Source: CAWAYH01 sp963786195 (GTDB lineage Bacteria > Acidobacteriota > Vicinamibacteria > Vicinamibacterales > 2-12-FULL-66-21). From it: a stretch of 64,000 nt of DNA. Each line of letters starts with the position of its first letter. Position 1 is the stretch's first letter. Made by a program: the position numbers and the translations under genes. Of the stretch, positions 8,331 through 17,841 are shown piece after piece. The DNA is taken from the NCBI GenBank assembly GCA_963786195.1, contig CAWAYH010000009.1, positions 530,323 through 594,322 of the forward strand, given 5' to 3'. The notes under the pieces are model-generated. The model did not search any database, had not been told where the DNA came from, and worked only from the letters and a program-made list of their open reading frames with translations.

Positions 8331-9342
8331 TCTGAGCGCGGGTGCCCTCGTGGCCCTGGTGCTCGTCGCAGGGGTGCGAGCGACTGGCGCGAGCGGGCAG
8401 GGGGCGACGCAACCGGTGGCCTGGCCGGACGTGCTGCGGCAGCCTGCTGGCTGGTATGGGAGCGCTGAGGCCCAGGGCATTGCGGACTTCGTGTTGCGGT
8501 ATCAGCGCAAGTCGGGCGGGTGGCCCAAGGACACCGACATGACGCGGGCGCCCGTTCCCGACTCGCTCGCGGCCGCTGAGCTGCACCCGGACTCGACGCT
8601 CGATAACGGCGCGACGATGACCCAGATCCTTCTGCTGGCGCTCGTGTCGCGCGCGACGGGTGATCCGCGCTACCGGACCGCCATGATCCGGGGACTCGAC
8701 TACCTGCTCGACGCGCAGTATCCCAACGGCGGATGGCCGCAGTTCTTTCCGCTCCGGACAGACTACTCGCGTCACATCACGTTCAACGACGGGGCGATGA
8801 TCGGTGCGATGACGGTCCTCGACGACGTGTCACGGGGCGTGGCGCCGCTGGACGGAATAGACGAGGCGCGGCGTGCGAAGGCGCGGGCGGCTGTCGCCAG
8901 GGGCGTCGAGGTAATCCTGGCGACGCAGATCCGCGTCGAGGGACAGTTGACGGCGTGGTGTGCGCAGCACGATGAGGTGACGTTCGAGCCGCGGGGCGCG
9001 CGACCCTACGAGCATCCGTCGATCAGCGGTCAGGAATCGGTCGGCATCGTGAGGTTCCTGATGACGTGTGACGCGGACGCGAGGATCGACAGGGCCGTGG
9101 ACGCCGCCGTCGCGTGGTTCAGGTCCGTGCGAATCCCCGGCGACCCGCCGCGCTGGGCCCGCTTCTACCAGATCGGCACGAACCGCCCGATCTTCTCCGG
9201 ACGCGACGGCATCATCCGCTACAAGCTCGGGGAGATCGAAGAGGAACGGCGCAACAACTACGCCTGGCTCGGCTCATGGCCCCAGCGGCTGGTCGACGTC
9301 GAATATCCCGCCTGGCGTCAACGGGCCAAAGCGCTACAATAA
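8269..9342 (+). CDS. secreted pectate lyase, family PL10
   Basis: A PL10 pectate lyase: YQRKSGGWPKDTDM, DNGATMTQILLLA, YLLDAQYPNGGWPQFFPL, YSRHITFNDGAMIGAM and GRDGIIRYKL are the family blocks, including the conserved aspartate/arginine region. These enzymes cleave polygalacturonate by beta-elimination outside the inner membrane. The frame opens with TTG at 8269 within a degenerate repeat; a start nearer 8310, with LSAGALVALVLVAGVRATGA as signal peptide, is more likely. Length fits the catalytic module alone. It diverges from the uronate operon and shares its candidate operator. Confidence 0.85.
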   Translation: MGLRNADCGLDWGLAIDGFGRLSAGALVALVLVAGVRATGASGQGATQPVAWPDVLRQPAGWYGSAEAQGIADFVLRYQRKSGGWPKDTDMTRAPVPDSLAAAELHPDSTLDNGATMTQILLLALVSRATGDPRYRTAMIRGLDYLLDAQYPNGGWPQFFPLRTDYSRHITFNDGAMIGAMTVLDDVSRGVAPLDGIDEARRAKARAAVARGVEVILATQIRVEGQLTAWCAQHDEVTFEPRGARPYEHPSISGQESVGIVRFLMTCDADARIDRAVDAAVAWFRSVRIPGDPPRWARFYQIGTNRPIFSGRDGIIRYKLGEIEEERRNNYAWLGSWPQRLVDVEYPAWRQRAKALQ

Positions 9343-9373
9343 CGCCCGCCATAGTTCACATTCGGAGGCTTCC

Positions 9374-12300
9374 ATGATCCGCCGCGCTTTCGTTTCGGCC
9401 GCGATGGCCTTGTTCGCATTGACGTCCGTTCCGTCCGCCTCGGTCGACATCCGCGACACGCGACTGCTGCACCAGCCAGCCACCAACGGCACCCACGTCG
9501 CCTTCGTCTACGCGGACGACCTGTGGGTCGCACGGCTGGACGGCACCGACCTCCGTCGTCTGACGACCGATGACGGGATCGAATCGAACCCGGCGTTTTC
9601 TCCCGACGGGAAAACGATCGCGTTCAGCGCTCAGTACGACGGCAACGTGGATGTGTATGTCGTCCCCGCCGAGGGCGGCGTGCCGAAGCGCCTGACGTGG
9701 CATCCGGGCGCGGACGAGGTCCAGGGGTTCACGCCCGGACGGCCGCCGGGTGCTCTTCACGTCGCCGCGCGCGGTGTTCACGACGCGCTACACGCAGCTG
9801 TTCACGGTGCCGCTCGACGGTGGGATGCCCGAGGCGCTGGCGCTGCCGAATGCCGCGAGCGGCATCTACTCGCCCGACGGGCAGCGGATCGCCTACAACC
9901 CGCTGGGGCCGCGATTCGAGCAGTGGAAGCAATATCGCGGCGGCACGGTGTCGCGCATCTGGCTCTACGACGTTCGCGAGTCAGGCCGTCGACAAGGTCC
10001 CACAGCCGCCGGCGCGCGCCAACGACGTCGACGCGATGTGGATCGGCGACGTCGTCTACTTCCGGTCCGACCGTGACGGCGAGTTCAACCTCTATCTCGT
10101 ACGACGCGACGATCGAAGCAGGTGCGACAGCTCACGCGGCACGAGGACTTTCCGGTTCTGAATGCATCGGCCGGCGGCGGCAAGATCGTGTACGAGCAGG
10201 CGGGCTATCTTCACCTCTTCGATCCGGCGACGCCGCGACCCGCAAACTGAGCTTCGGCGTCCCCGCGGACCTTCGCGAGACGCGGGCGCGCTTCGTGAAG
10301 GGGGCCAACTGGATCAGAAACGCCGCCGCTGTCGCCCACCGGCGCGCGCGCGCTGTTCGAGTTCCGCGGCGAGATTGTCACGGTGCCGGCGGAGAAAGGC
10401 GACGCGCGCAATCTGACCAACAGCACGGGCGCCCACGAGCGCTCGCCGGCGTGGTCGCCGGATGGCACCCGCATCGCGTACTTCTCCGACGTATCGGGCG
10501 AGTACGAGCTGCACATCGAAAACGCAGGACGGCAAAGGCGACGTCGTCAAGCACAAGTTGAACGGCGCCGGCTTCTACGAGCGCCTGCAGTGGTCGCCGG
10601 ACAGCCGCAAGATCGCGTACGCGGATAACTCGCAGAGCACTCTTCGTGCTCGACCTCACGGCCGGCGCCTCCCAGCAAGATTGCGTCGGCGAAAGTGTAC
10701 GGACCGGTGAGCTCGGTCACGTTCTCGTGGTCGCCGGACTCGCGGTGGATCGCCTACACGACCAACACCCAGGCGCTGGCGATGACGGTCAACGCGTACT
10801 CGATCGAGCAGAACCAGTCGTTCCCGATCACCGATGGGCTGGCGGAAGTCAGCGAGCCGATCTTCGATCGATCGCGGCAAGTATCTGTTCATGTTCGCCT
10901 CGACCGACGCGGGACCCGTCCTCGACTGGTTCGCGCAGTCGACGGCCGACAACCGGCGGACTCGGAACATCTATCTCGTCGTGCTGCGTCAGGACCTGCC
11001 GTCGCCGCTCGCCAAGGAAAGCGACGAAGAAAAGCCGCGGCCTGCCGACGCCGCAGCCGAAAAACCCGCCGGGGCCGCCGCCGGAGATCAGAGTGCGGCG
11101 AAGAAGCCCGTCGAGCCCGTCCGGATCGACTTCGACGGCATCGAGTACCGGATCCTCGACCTGCCCGTGCCTGCCGGCGAGTTGTCGAACCTGCAGGCCG
11201 GTGACGCCGGCCAAATCTACTATCAGCGGGCGACCGACGCCCCGGGGGCCGAGGATCGCGCTGCACCGCTTCGATCTGACGAAGCGCAAGGACGAGCAGA
11301 TCCTCGAAAACGTCCGGAACTACGTCATCTCCGGCGACGGCAAGAAGCTGCTCTACGCCTCGCGCGACAACTGGGCGATCGCATCGACCGCGCAGAAGAT
11401 AACGCCGGGTGAAGGACGTCTCGCCGTCGCGCGACGTCGAAGTCCGCATCGATCCGCGCGCCGAGTGGACGCAGATCTTCGACGAAGCCTGGCGGATCAA
11501 CCGCGACTACTTCTACGCGCCGAACATGCACGGCGTCGACTGGATGGCGATGCGCAAGAAGTACGAGCCGTTCCTGTCGCCGACGTCGGCAGTGCGCAGC
11601 GACCTGAACCGCGTCATCCAGTGGATGTGCAGCGAGCTCTCGGTCGGCCATCACCGCGGCGGCGGCGGCGATCGTCTCGACACGCCGAAGACGGTCCCGG
11701 GCGGACTGCTCGGCGCCGACTACAGCGTCGAGAACGGACGCTACCGCTTCAAGAAGGTGTACGGCGGGCTGAACTGGAATCCCCAGCTGCGCGCGCCGCT
11801 GACCGAGCCTGGCGTCAACGTGAAGGCCGGCGAGTATCTGCTCGCGGTTCGGCGGACAGGACGTCGCGGCCGCCGGCCAACATCTACAGCTTCTTCGAGA
11901 ACACCTCCGGCAAGATCATCGAGATCACCGTCGGCCCGACATCCTGACGGCGTGGGCTCGCGAACGGTCTCGGTCGTCCCGATCGCGAACGAGGCCGCGC
12001 TGCGCAACCGCGACTGGGTCGAGGGCAATCTGAAGAAGGTGACGGCCGCGACCGGTGGACGCGTCGCCTACGTCTACGTGCCGAACACCGCGCAGCCGGG
12101 CTACGCGTACTTCAAGCGGTACTTCTACCCGCAGGCGCACAAGGACGCGATCATCATCGACGAGCGCTTCAACGGCGGCGGCCAGGTCGCCGACTACTAC
12201 ATCGACATCCTGCGGCGGCCGCTCATCAGCTACTGGGCGATGCGCTACGGCGACGACCTGAAGACGCCGACCGCGTCGATCCAGGGGCCCAAGGTCATGC

Positions 12301-12712
12301 TGATCGACGAGACCGCCGGGTCGGGCGGCGATCTGCTCCCGTGGATGTTCCGCAAGTTCAAGCATCGGCCAGCTCGTCGGGAAGCGGACGTGGGGCGGGC
12401 TCGTCGGCGTCCTCGGCTTCCCGATCCTGATGGACGGCGGCAGCGATCACCGCGCCCAACCTCGCCATCTGGACGCCGGAGGACGGCTGGGTCGTCGAGA
12501 ACGAGGGCGTGCCGCCCGACATCGAGGTCGAACAGACGCCGAAGGACGTGATCGCCGGTCGCGATCCGCAGCTCGAGCGCGCGATCGCCGTCGTGATGGA
12601 GGAACTGAAGAAGCATCCGGCCGCACGTCCGACCCGCCCGGCGTATCCCGTCAAGGGCAAGACGCTCCGCGGCACGGCGACGACGACGACGAGCAGCGGC
12701 GGACGGCGATAG
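9374..12712 (+). CDS. tricorn-type secreted serine protease (S41), heavily frameshifted, about 1110 codons
   Basis: Starts MIRRAFVSAAMALFALTSVP (signal peptide) with GGAGGC 5 bp upstream. Beta-propeller blades follow (DDGIESNPAFSPDGKTIAFS; HERSPAWSPDGTRIAYFSD), then the tricorn C1 region with ELSVGH (catalytic His), a PDZ part and the S41 nucleophile region MLIDETAGSGGDLLPWMFRK. Overall length matches tricorn homologues of about 1050-1100 aa. A dozen or more single-base indels move the sense between all three frames from about 9737 to 12450, for example an extra G in CCCGGAC near 9737 and a missing G near 10232. Net phase is zero, so the gene is whole in extent. Such proteases degrade peptides; in Acidobacteriota they are exported. 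Confidence 0.75.
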
Positions 12713-13119
12713 CTGCAGTTCGCTCGACACATAGTCTGCGAACGCCAGCGGAGCACGTCGGCATGAACGTGGAGGTCTGGTTGACGCGCGCGGCGAGACG
12801 ACGCATTCATGCCGCCGGGGCGGGCCGGTCGGATCGGGCCGACCTCTGAGCGACGTGATCGGCGCCAGGCTCTGAAACAGGCCCGAGCGGTTCCCAATCG
12901 TCGGCGGCGCGGATTCGCCACCAGCGGTCGGGCATCCCGTCAGCCCAACCGATGCTTTACCGGCGCCCGGATCACCCCAGCCGCCGACGCGACCGTCAGA
13001 CGCTCCGCGAGGGCCTGTTTTTCCACGTCGCGAAGCGGGAGGCCCCGAGCCGACCGGCCCGCCCCGGCGGCGTTCAGCGACTATGTTCCCCAACACGCGA
13101 TCACCACGACGCCCGATCG
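12713..13119. repeat. intergenic imperfect inverted repeat element
   Basis: No gene is supported here. Bases 12720-12890 and 13010-13105 are imperfect inverted copies. The best arms are GCCGCCGGGGCGGGCCGGTC (from about 12811) and its complement (ending about 13071), plus ACATAGTC..GAACGCC near 12730 and its complement near 13080, and AAACAGGCCC near 12876 and its complement near 13015. The arms are about 100 bp and look like a decayed palindromic or MITE-like element between convergent genes. Confidence 0.5.
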
Positions 13120-14765
13120 TTATCGCGCGGTGACGCGGAACCAGTCCCACTCCGCGTAGCCCGCCGACTGCGCGTTCGGCGGCGCCTGCGCGAACACGCC
13201 GACCTTGGCGCCGACCCAGACGCCCTGGCGCGCGACGAATTCTTCGCCGATCGGCGTGAAGCTCCGGTTGTCGAGGCTGTAGCTGAAGCGGCATCGGCCT
13301 TCCCTGCCGACGGTCACGCGCAGGTGCAGGCGCGCACGGCGGACGTCGAGCCGCACGTCGACGTCGGAGACCTCGACTTCCGCGCCGTTCTTCTGCGCAT
13401 CTTTCGCAGCCCTGAGCACGAGTCGCGGCCTGCCATCCACTCTACGGAGTCCAAGCCAGGCGTAGTCCTGTCCGAACACGACGAGCCCCGCAGATTCACC
13501 GTCTGACGCGGGCAGGAACGTCAGCGCCGTGGTTGCGATGAACTCCGGCGCGGGCCATTTCTGCAGCAGCAGGTTCGGCGCGGTCCAGAGAGTGTCGCCG
13601 CCGGCCGCCGCTCGAACGGAGTTCAGCCGCAGGCGGCCGGCATGACTGGCGCCGGGTGACCACCAGGAGTCGTTCGCATTCGCTTGCCATTGCCACTGCA
13701 GCCCAAGGGCCTTGCCGTCGAACTCGTCGGACGTCGGGGGCACCGCCACCGGATACGTACGCCCGACGTTCGGCTTGCGCCACGTCCGCACCGGCTCCCC
13801 CTGTACCATCGCCATCGCTATCGGTACCCATCACGGGCCATCCATCAGGACGCCACGCCATCGGTTGCAGATGCACGACGCGGCCTGTACACGGCGAGAT
13901 CCTGAAAGTGGAAGAACCAGTGATCGCCGTTCGGGGTCTGGACCCACGCGCCCTGGTGCGGTCCGTTGATGTCCGTGCCGCCCTGGTGCAGCACGATGCG
14001 ATGCTCGTAGGGGCCGTCGACGCCGCGCGATCGAAACGCCGATTGCCAGCCGCGCTGCACGCCGCCGGCCGGCGCGAAAATCCAGTAGTAGCCGTCACGC
14101 TTGTAGAATTTCGGCCCCTCGAGCGTCGTGTAGCCCTGAATCTCGTCGCCATTGACGATCGTCCGGCCGCTGTCGATCGCGCGCAGGCCGTCCGGGCTGA
14201 GTCGGGTCAACGTGAGGATGTTTGCGAATCCAGCGCGGCTCCGCGCCCACGCGTGCACGAGATACACCTGCCCATCGTCGTCCCACAGCGGGCACGGATC
14301 GATCAGCCCCTTCCCGACCTTGACGAGGACCGGATCGCTCCAGGGTCCCTCGGGCCGCACGGCAGTGACGACGTAGATGCCGAAATCCGGATCCGGATAG
14401 TAGATCCAGAACTTTCCGTCATGATGACGGATCGCCGGCGCCCAGCAGCCCTTCCCGTGCTGCGGCGTCGCAAAGACCTGTTCCGGCACCTGACCCCGCA
14501 GCGCGTGGCCGATCAGCCGCCAGTTCACGAGATCCCGCGAATGCAGGATCGGCAGACCCGGCGAGCACGTGAAGCTCGACGCGGTCATGTAGTAGTCGTC
14601 ACCGACCCGCACGACGTCCGGATCGGAGTAATCCGCGTGCAGGATAGGATTCTGATACGTGCCGTCGCCCTTGTCCGGGACCCACGGCGCGGTCCGAGGT
14701 TGGCCGGACTGAAGCGCAACGACAGCAAGGAGCAGCGACCGAAGGACGAGCCGCGCGGCCGACAT
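13120..14765 (-). CDS. secreted GH43 glycosidase (beta-xylosidase/arabinofuranosidase type), two frameshifts
   Basis: Signal peptide MSAARLVLRSLLLAVVALQS, then the five-bladed GH43 catalytic domain. QNPILHADYSDPDVVRVGDD holds the base Asp, GLIDPCPLWDDDGQVYLVHA the central Asp, and TTLEGPKFYKRDGYYWIF the acid Glu. After a frame change near 13885 and another near 13820, the C-terminal concanavalin-like domain follows (SDEFDGKALGLQWQWQ; SAGLVVFGQDYAWLGLRR). Two-domain GH43 enzymes release arabinose or xylose from side chains. The start is 5 bp after the GH28 stop, so both are in one operon. Confidence 0.8.
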
Positions 14766-14770
14766 GGACG

Positions 14771-16200
14771 TCAGCGCGTCATCCGTTCGTTGAGCACGCG
14801 CCCGTTGCGGCGGACGTTGGTCAGGCTCAGGTCGCGCACCGACTCAATCACGTCCTCTTTTTCCACTCCATCGAACGTGCAGTCCATGACGCGGACGTCG
14901 CTGATGGGATCGTGCGCATATCCGCGCAGCAGGAACGCATGAAGACTCTTTCGGCTGGTGACGTTCCGCACCTCGACGTCACGGACGATCGGAGGGAATT
15001 TGCCCGCGTCCCCTTCCTCGTAGAAGAAGTTGATGGTGACGACGGCTTCGGCGACCTGGCCGACGGTCACGTCGCGCATGTAGACGCCCTCGACGGTGCC
15101 ACCGCGAACGGAGTTGCGTCTTGATCCGGAGCGCGCGGTCGAGCTGCGGGCTGTCCATGCGGCACCGCTCGGCGAAGATGTTGCGGGCGCCGCCGGAGAT
15201 CTCGCTGCCGATGACGACGCCGCCGTGGCCGTCTTTCATCGTAGCAGCCGCGAATGATCACGTTCTCGATCGGCGCGTTGCAGGCGCCGGCCGTCGTCGT
15301 TTCGACCCGACTTGAGCGCGATGCAGTCGTCACCGGTGTCGAAGGTGCAGCTCGTCGATCAGCACGTCCGTGCACGACTCGGGATCGCAGCCGTCGTTGT
15401 TCGGCCCATGGCTGCGGATCGTGACGTCGCGCACGGTGACGTTGTTGCAGAGCACCGGATGGATCTCCCACATCGGCGAGTTGACGATCGTCACGCCCTC
15501 GATCAGGACGTTGCGGCAGCGGTACGGCTGGATGAAGTTCGGCCGCAGCCAGTGGCCTTCGCCGAACACGCGTTCGGCGACCGGAACCCCGTTGGCGCCC
15601 ATCTCGATCAGCCGGTTCCGCGCTGGGAACTGCCTGGCGCTCGCCGCGGCGCCGCCGCCACGCCAGTCCCACCAGTGATCCGCGTCCGGCCTGGCCGTCG
15701 AGCGTGCCCGCTGCCGGTGATGGCGATGTTCTGCTGCCTCGAAGGCATAGATGAACGGCGAATAGTTCATCAGCTCGACGCCTTCCCACCGCGTGAAGAC
15801 GACCGGCAGGTAGTGCGCGCGGATCCTGGCTGAACGCCAGCGTGGCTTTGGGGTTCAGGTGCAGCTCGACGCCGCTCTCGAGCCGGATCGCGCCGGTCAC
15901 GAAGCGACCGTCCGGCACGACCACGCGGCCGCCGCCCGCGGCCCGGCACGCGGCGATTGCCTTGCGGATCGCCTCGGTGCAGTTGGCCTGACCGTCTCCT
16001 ACCGCGCCGAATCGCGTGATGTCGAAATCGCGCGACGGAAATCGCGGAATCCTGATACTTCTGACGATGGCTGCCGCGCGCGTCCACGGATCGGGCGTGC
16101 TCCCGCTGCGTTGCCGGTCGGTCAGCGCGACCGGAACGACCATCGCTGGAGCGGCCGCCGCAACGCGATGGAGGAAACGGCGGCGAGACCAATTCGTCAT
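14771..16200 (-). CDS. Tat-exported GH28 polygalacturonase-like enzyme, multiple frameshifts
   Basis: N-terminus SRRRFLHRVAAAAPAMVVPV is a twin-arginine signal. The parallel beta-helix of GH28 follows in pieces: DITRFGAVGDGQANCTEAIR, then NSPMWEIHPVLCNNVTVRD and RSHGPNNDGCDPESC (catalytic Asp cluster), HGGVVIGSEISGG and RIKTQ. These are the standard GH28 active-site blocks. The family hydrolyses galacturonan or removes galacturonate or rhamnose linkages in pectin. Frame changes occur near 15815, 15700, 15340, 15250 and 15110. It is first in an operon with the GH43 gene. Confidence 0.78.
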
Positions 16201-16386
16201 GGGCGGGGCGGATCTTAGCCTGAATTTACACAGGGTTGAAAATTTGTCGACCGCGCACCCGAGGGATGCTTGGCGGTCAAGAATCGTCAGATTGCGAACA
16301 AATCCGTGCCCCGACGCGGGTAGGCGTCGATCCGTTGCGCACCCTGTCGACCCGGGCAGGAACCTTGCTTAATCCACCTCACTCTT
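16201..16386. other. divergent intergenic region between GH28 operon and beta-helix gene
   Basis: A 186-bp gap between two divergent secreted-protein genes, so promoters for both must lie here. AT-rich TGAATTTACACAGGGTTG near 16218 could belong to the minus-strand promoter. I see neither the FadR-type operator nor the 20-bp rhamnose motif in it. Confidence 0.4.
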
Positions 16387-17652
16387 ATGAGAGCGATGTC
16401 CGTCGTCGTGCTGGCGTTAGCCGCTTCTCCGGTCTTCGCGGGGCCGGCGATTCCGCCGGCTCCGCTGCCGCCGCCGAGCGGGCCGGTCGTCAACGTCTCG
16501 ACCGTGGCGCAACTGCAGAACGCCGTCGCCTCGATCGCGTCCAACACGACGATCGTCGTCGCGCCCGGCACCTATCAGCTGACGTCCACGCTCTACGTCA
16601 ACGGCACCTTCACGAACGTCGGCATCCGCGGCGCGACCGGCAATCGCGACGATGTCGTCATCGTCGGCAAGGGCATGAGCGCGGCCAATGACGGCGGGGT
16701 GCCGTTCGGCATCTGGGTGGGCGGCAACGTCCAGGGCATTACGATTGCGAACCTGACGCTCCGCGACTTCTTCTATCACGCGATCATTCTCAATGCGGGC
16801 GCGCAGTCGCCGCGCGTCCACAACGTGCGCCTCATGAACGCCGGGCAGCAGCTGTTGAAGTCGAATCCGGACGATCAGGGCGGCGGGGTCGACAACGGCA
16901 TCGTCGAGTACTCGGTGATCGAGTTCGCGACGACGAGCAGGGACTTCTACACGAATGGCGTCGACGTGCTGACTGGCGACAACTGGATCATCCGGCACAA
17001 CCTGTTCCGCAACATCCGTGCGCCCCAGGGGCAGCTCGCCGGTCCCTCCATCCTGATGTGGCGGAGCTCGACGAACACCATCGTCGACGGCAACACCTTC
17101 GTCAACTGCCAGCGTGAGATCGCCTTCGGGCTGGAAGAGCGGACGCCGGACGATCACAGCGGCGGCATCATCCGCAATAATTTCATCTATCGCAGCATGT
17201 CCGGCGACTCGGCGATCTACCTGGCCGACTCCCCCGACACGCAGGTGCTGCACAACTCGATCTTCATCTCGGGCACGTATGGCAGCCCGATCGAATACCG
17301 GTTCCCGCATACCGCACGGGTCGTGATCGCGAACAACGTGCTCGACGGAAATATCGCGTCCCGGGACGGCGCGACGGGTTCGGTGGTCGGCAACTACACC
17401 AGCGCGGTCGCGGGCTTCTTCGTCAACCCGTCAACAGGCGATCTGCACCTCAATCCGACGGCGACGGCCCTGATCAACAAGGTCACCGCCCCGCCGGCCG
17501 CGGCGGCCACTGACTGGGACGGTCAGGCCCGACCGGGAGGCGCGACCGATATCGGGGCCGACGAGTATGTGCCCGCCGGCCCCCCACCGAACGTCCCCGC
17601 CAACCTGCGGATCGTGGGACCGGGGACACTCAATCGGGACAGTCAATCGTGA
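16387..17652 (+). CDS. secreted right-handed beta-helix protein (pectate-lyase fold), 421 aa
   Basis: Signal peptide MRAMSVVVLALAASPVFAGP, a Pro-rich linker, then a parallel beta-helix with many short N-rich turns (GITIANLTLRDFFYHAIILN; NTIVDGNTFVNCQREIAFG; GGIIRNNFIYRSMSGDS). It ends in a segment ATDIGADEYVP typical of secreted Right_handed beta-helix proteins. The last residues (GTLNRDSQS) are encoded by the palindromic repeat that follows, so the natural C-terminus may have been replaced. Polysaccharide lyase or binding activity is likely given the neighbours, but no catalytic residues can be assigned. Confidence 0.65.
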   Translation: MRAMSVVVLALAASPVFAGPAIPPAPLPPPSGPVVNVSTVAQLQNAVASIASNTTIVVAPGTYQLTSTLYVNGTFTNVGIRGATGNRDDVVIVGKGMSAANDGGVPFGIWVGGNVQGITIANLTLRDFFYHAIILNAGAQSPRVHNVRLMNAGQQLLKSNPDDQGGGVDNGIVEYSVIEFATTSRDFYTNGVDVLTGDNWIIRHNLFRNIRAPQGQLAGPSILMWRSSTNTIVDGNTFVNCQREIAFGLEERTPDDHSGGIIRNNFIYRSMSGDSAIYLADSPDTQVLHNSIFISGTYGSPIEYRFPHTARVVIANNVLDGNIASRDGATGSVVGNYTSAVAGFFVNPSTGDLHLNPTATALINKVTAPPAAAATDWDGQARPGGATDIGADEYVPAGPPPNVPANLRIVGPGTLNRDSQS

Positions 17653-17830
17653 CAGTCACCGGGGACAGTCTGCACTCAGTGTTCGCCGGTAAACATCGCA
17701 GAAATTGACCCGTCTTTCGCGCGCACCAGTGGTCGAGAGAGTTACCGGCCCCGGCCGTGTTGCAGACTTTGCCATTCGTCGCACTTCTTGAGTAGCCGGG
17801 GACAGTCACGCGTGACTGTCCCCTTTGAGT
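17624..17830. repeat. GGGGACAGTCA-type palindromic repeat cluster
   Basis: Bases 17798-17823 are a perfect 26-bp palindrome: GGGGACAGTCACG followed by its exact reverse complement. A cluster of related words (GGGACACTCAATC, GGGACAGTCAATC, GGGGACAGTC) lies at 17624-17668, with about 130 bp between. CCGGGGACAGTGA recurs at 63608-63620. The layout resembles REP elements mobilised by REP-associated tyrosine transposases; none is in the window. Confidence 0.6.
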
Positions 17831-17841
17831 GTCCCCGCCTG

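Noticed and set aside
12713..13119. Possible CRISPR or gene in the 12.7-13.1 kb gap
   Set aside because: Repeats are inverted rather than regularly spaced direct repeats, and no cas genes occur anywhere in the window.
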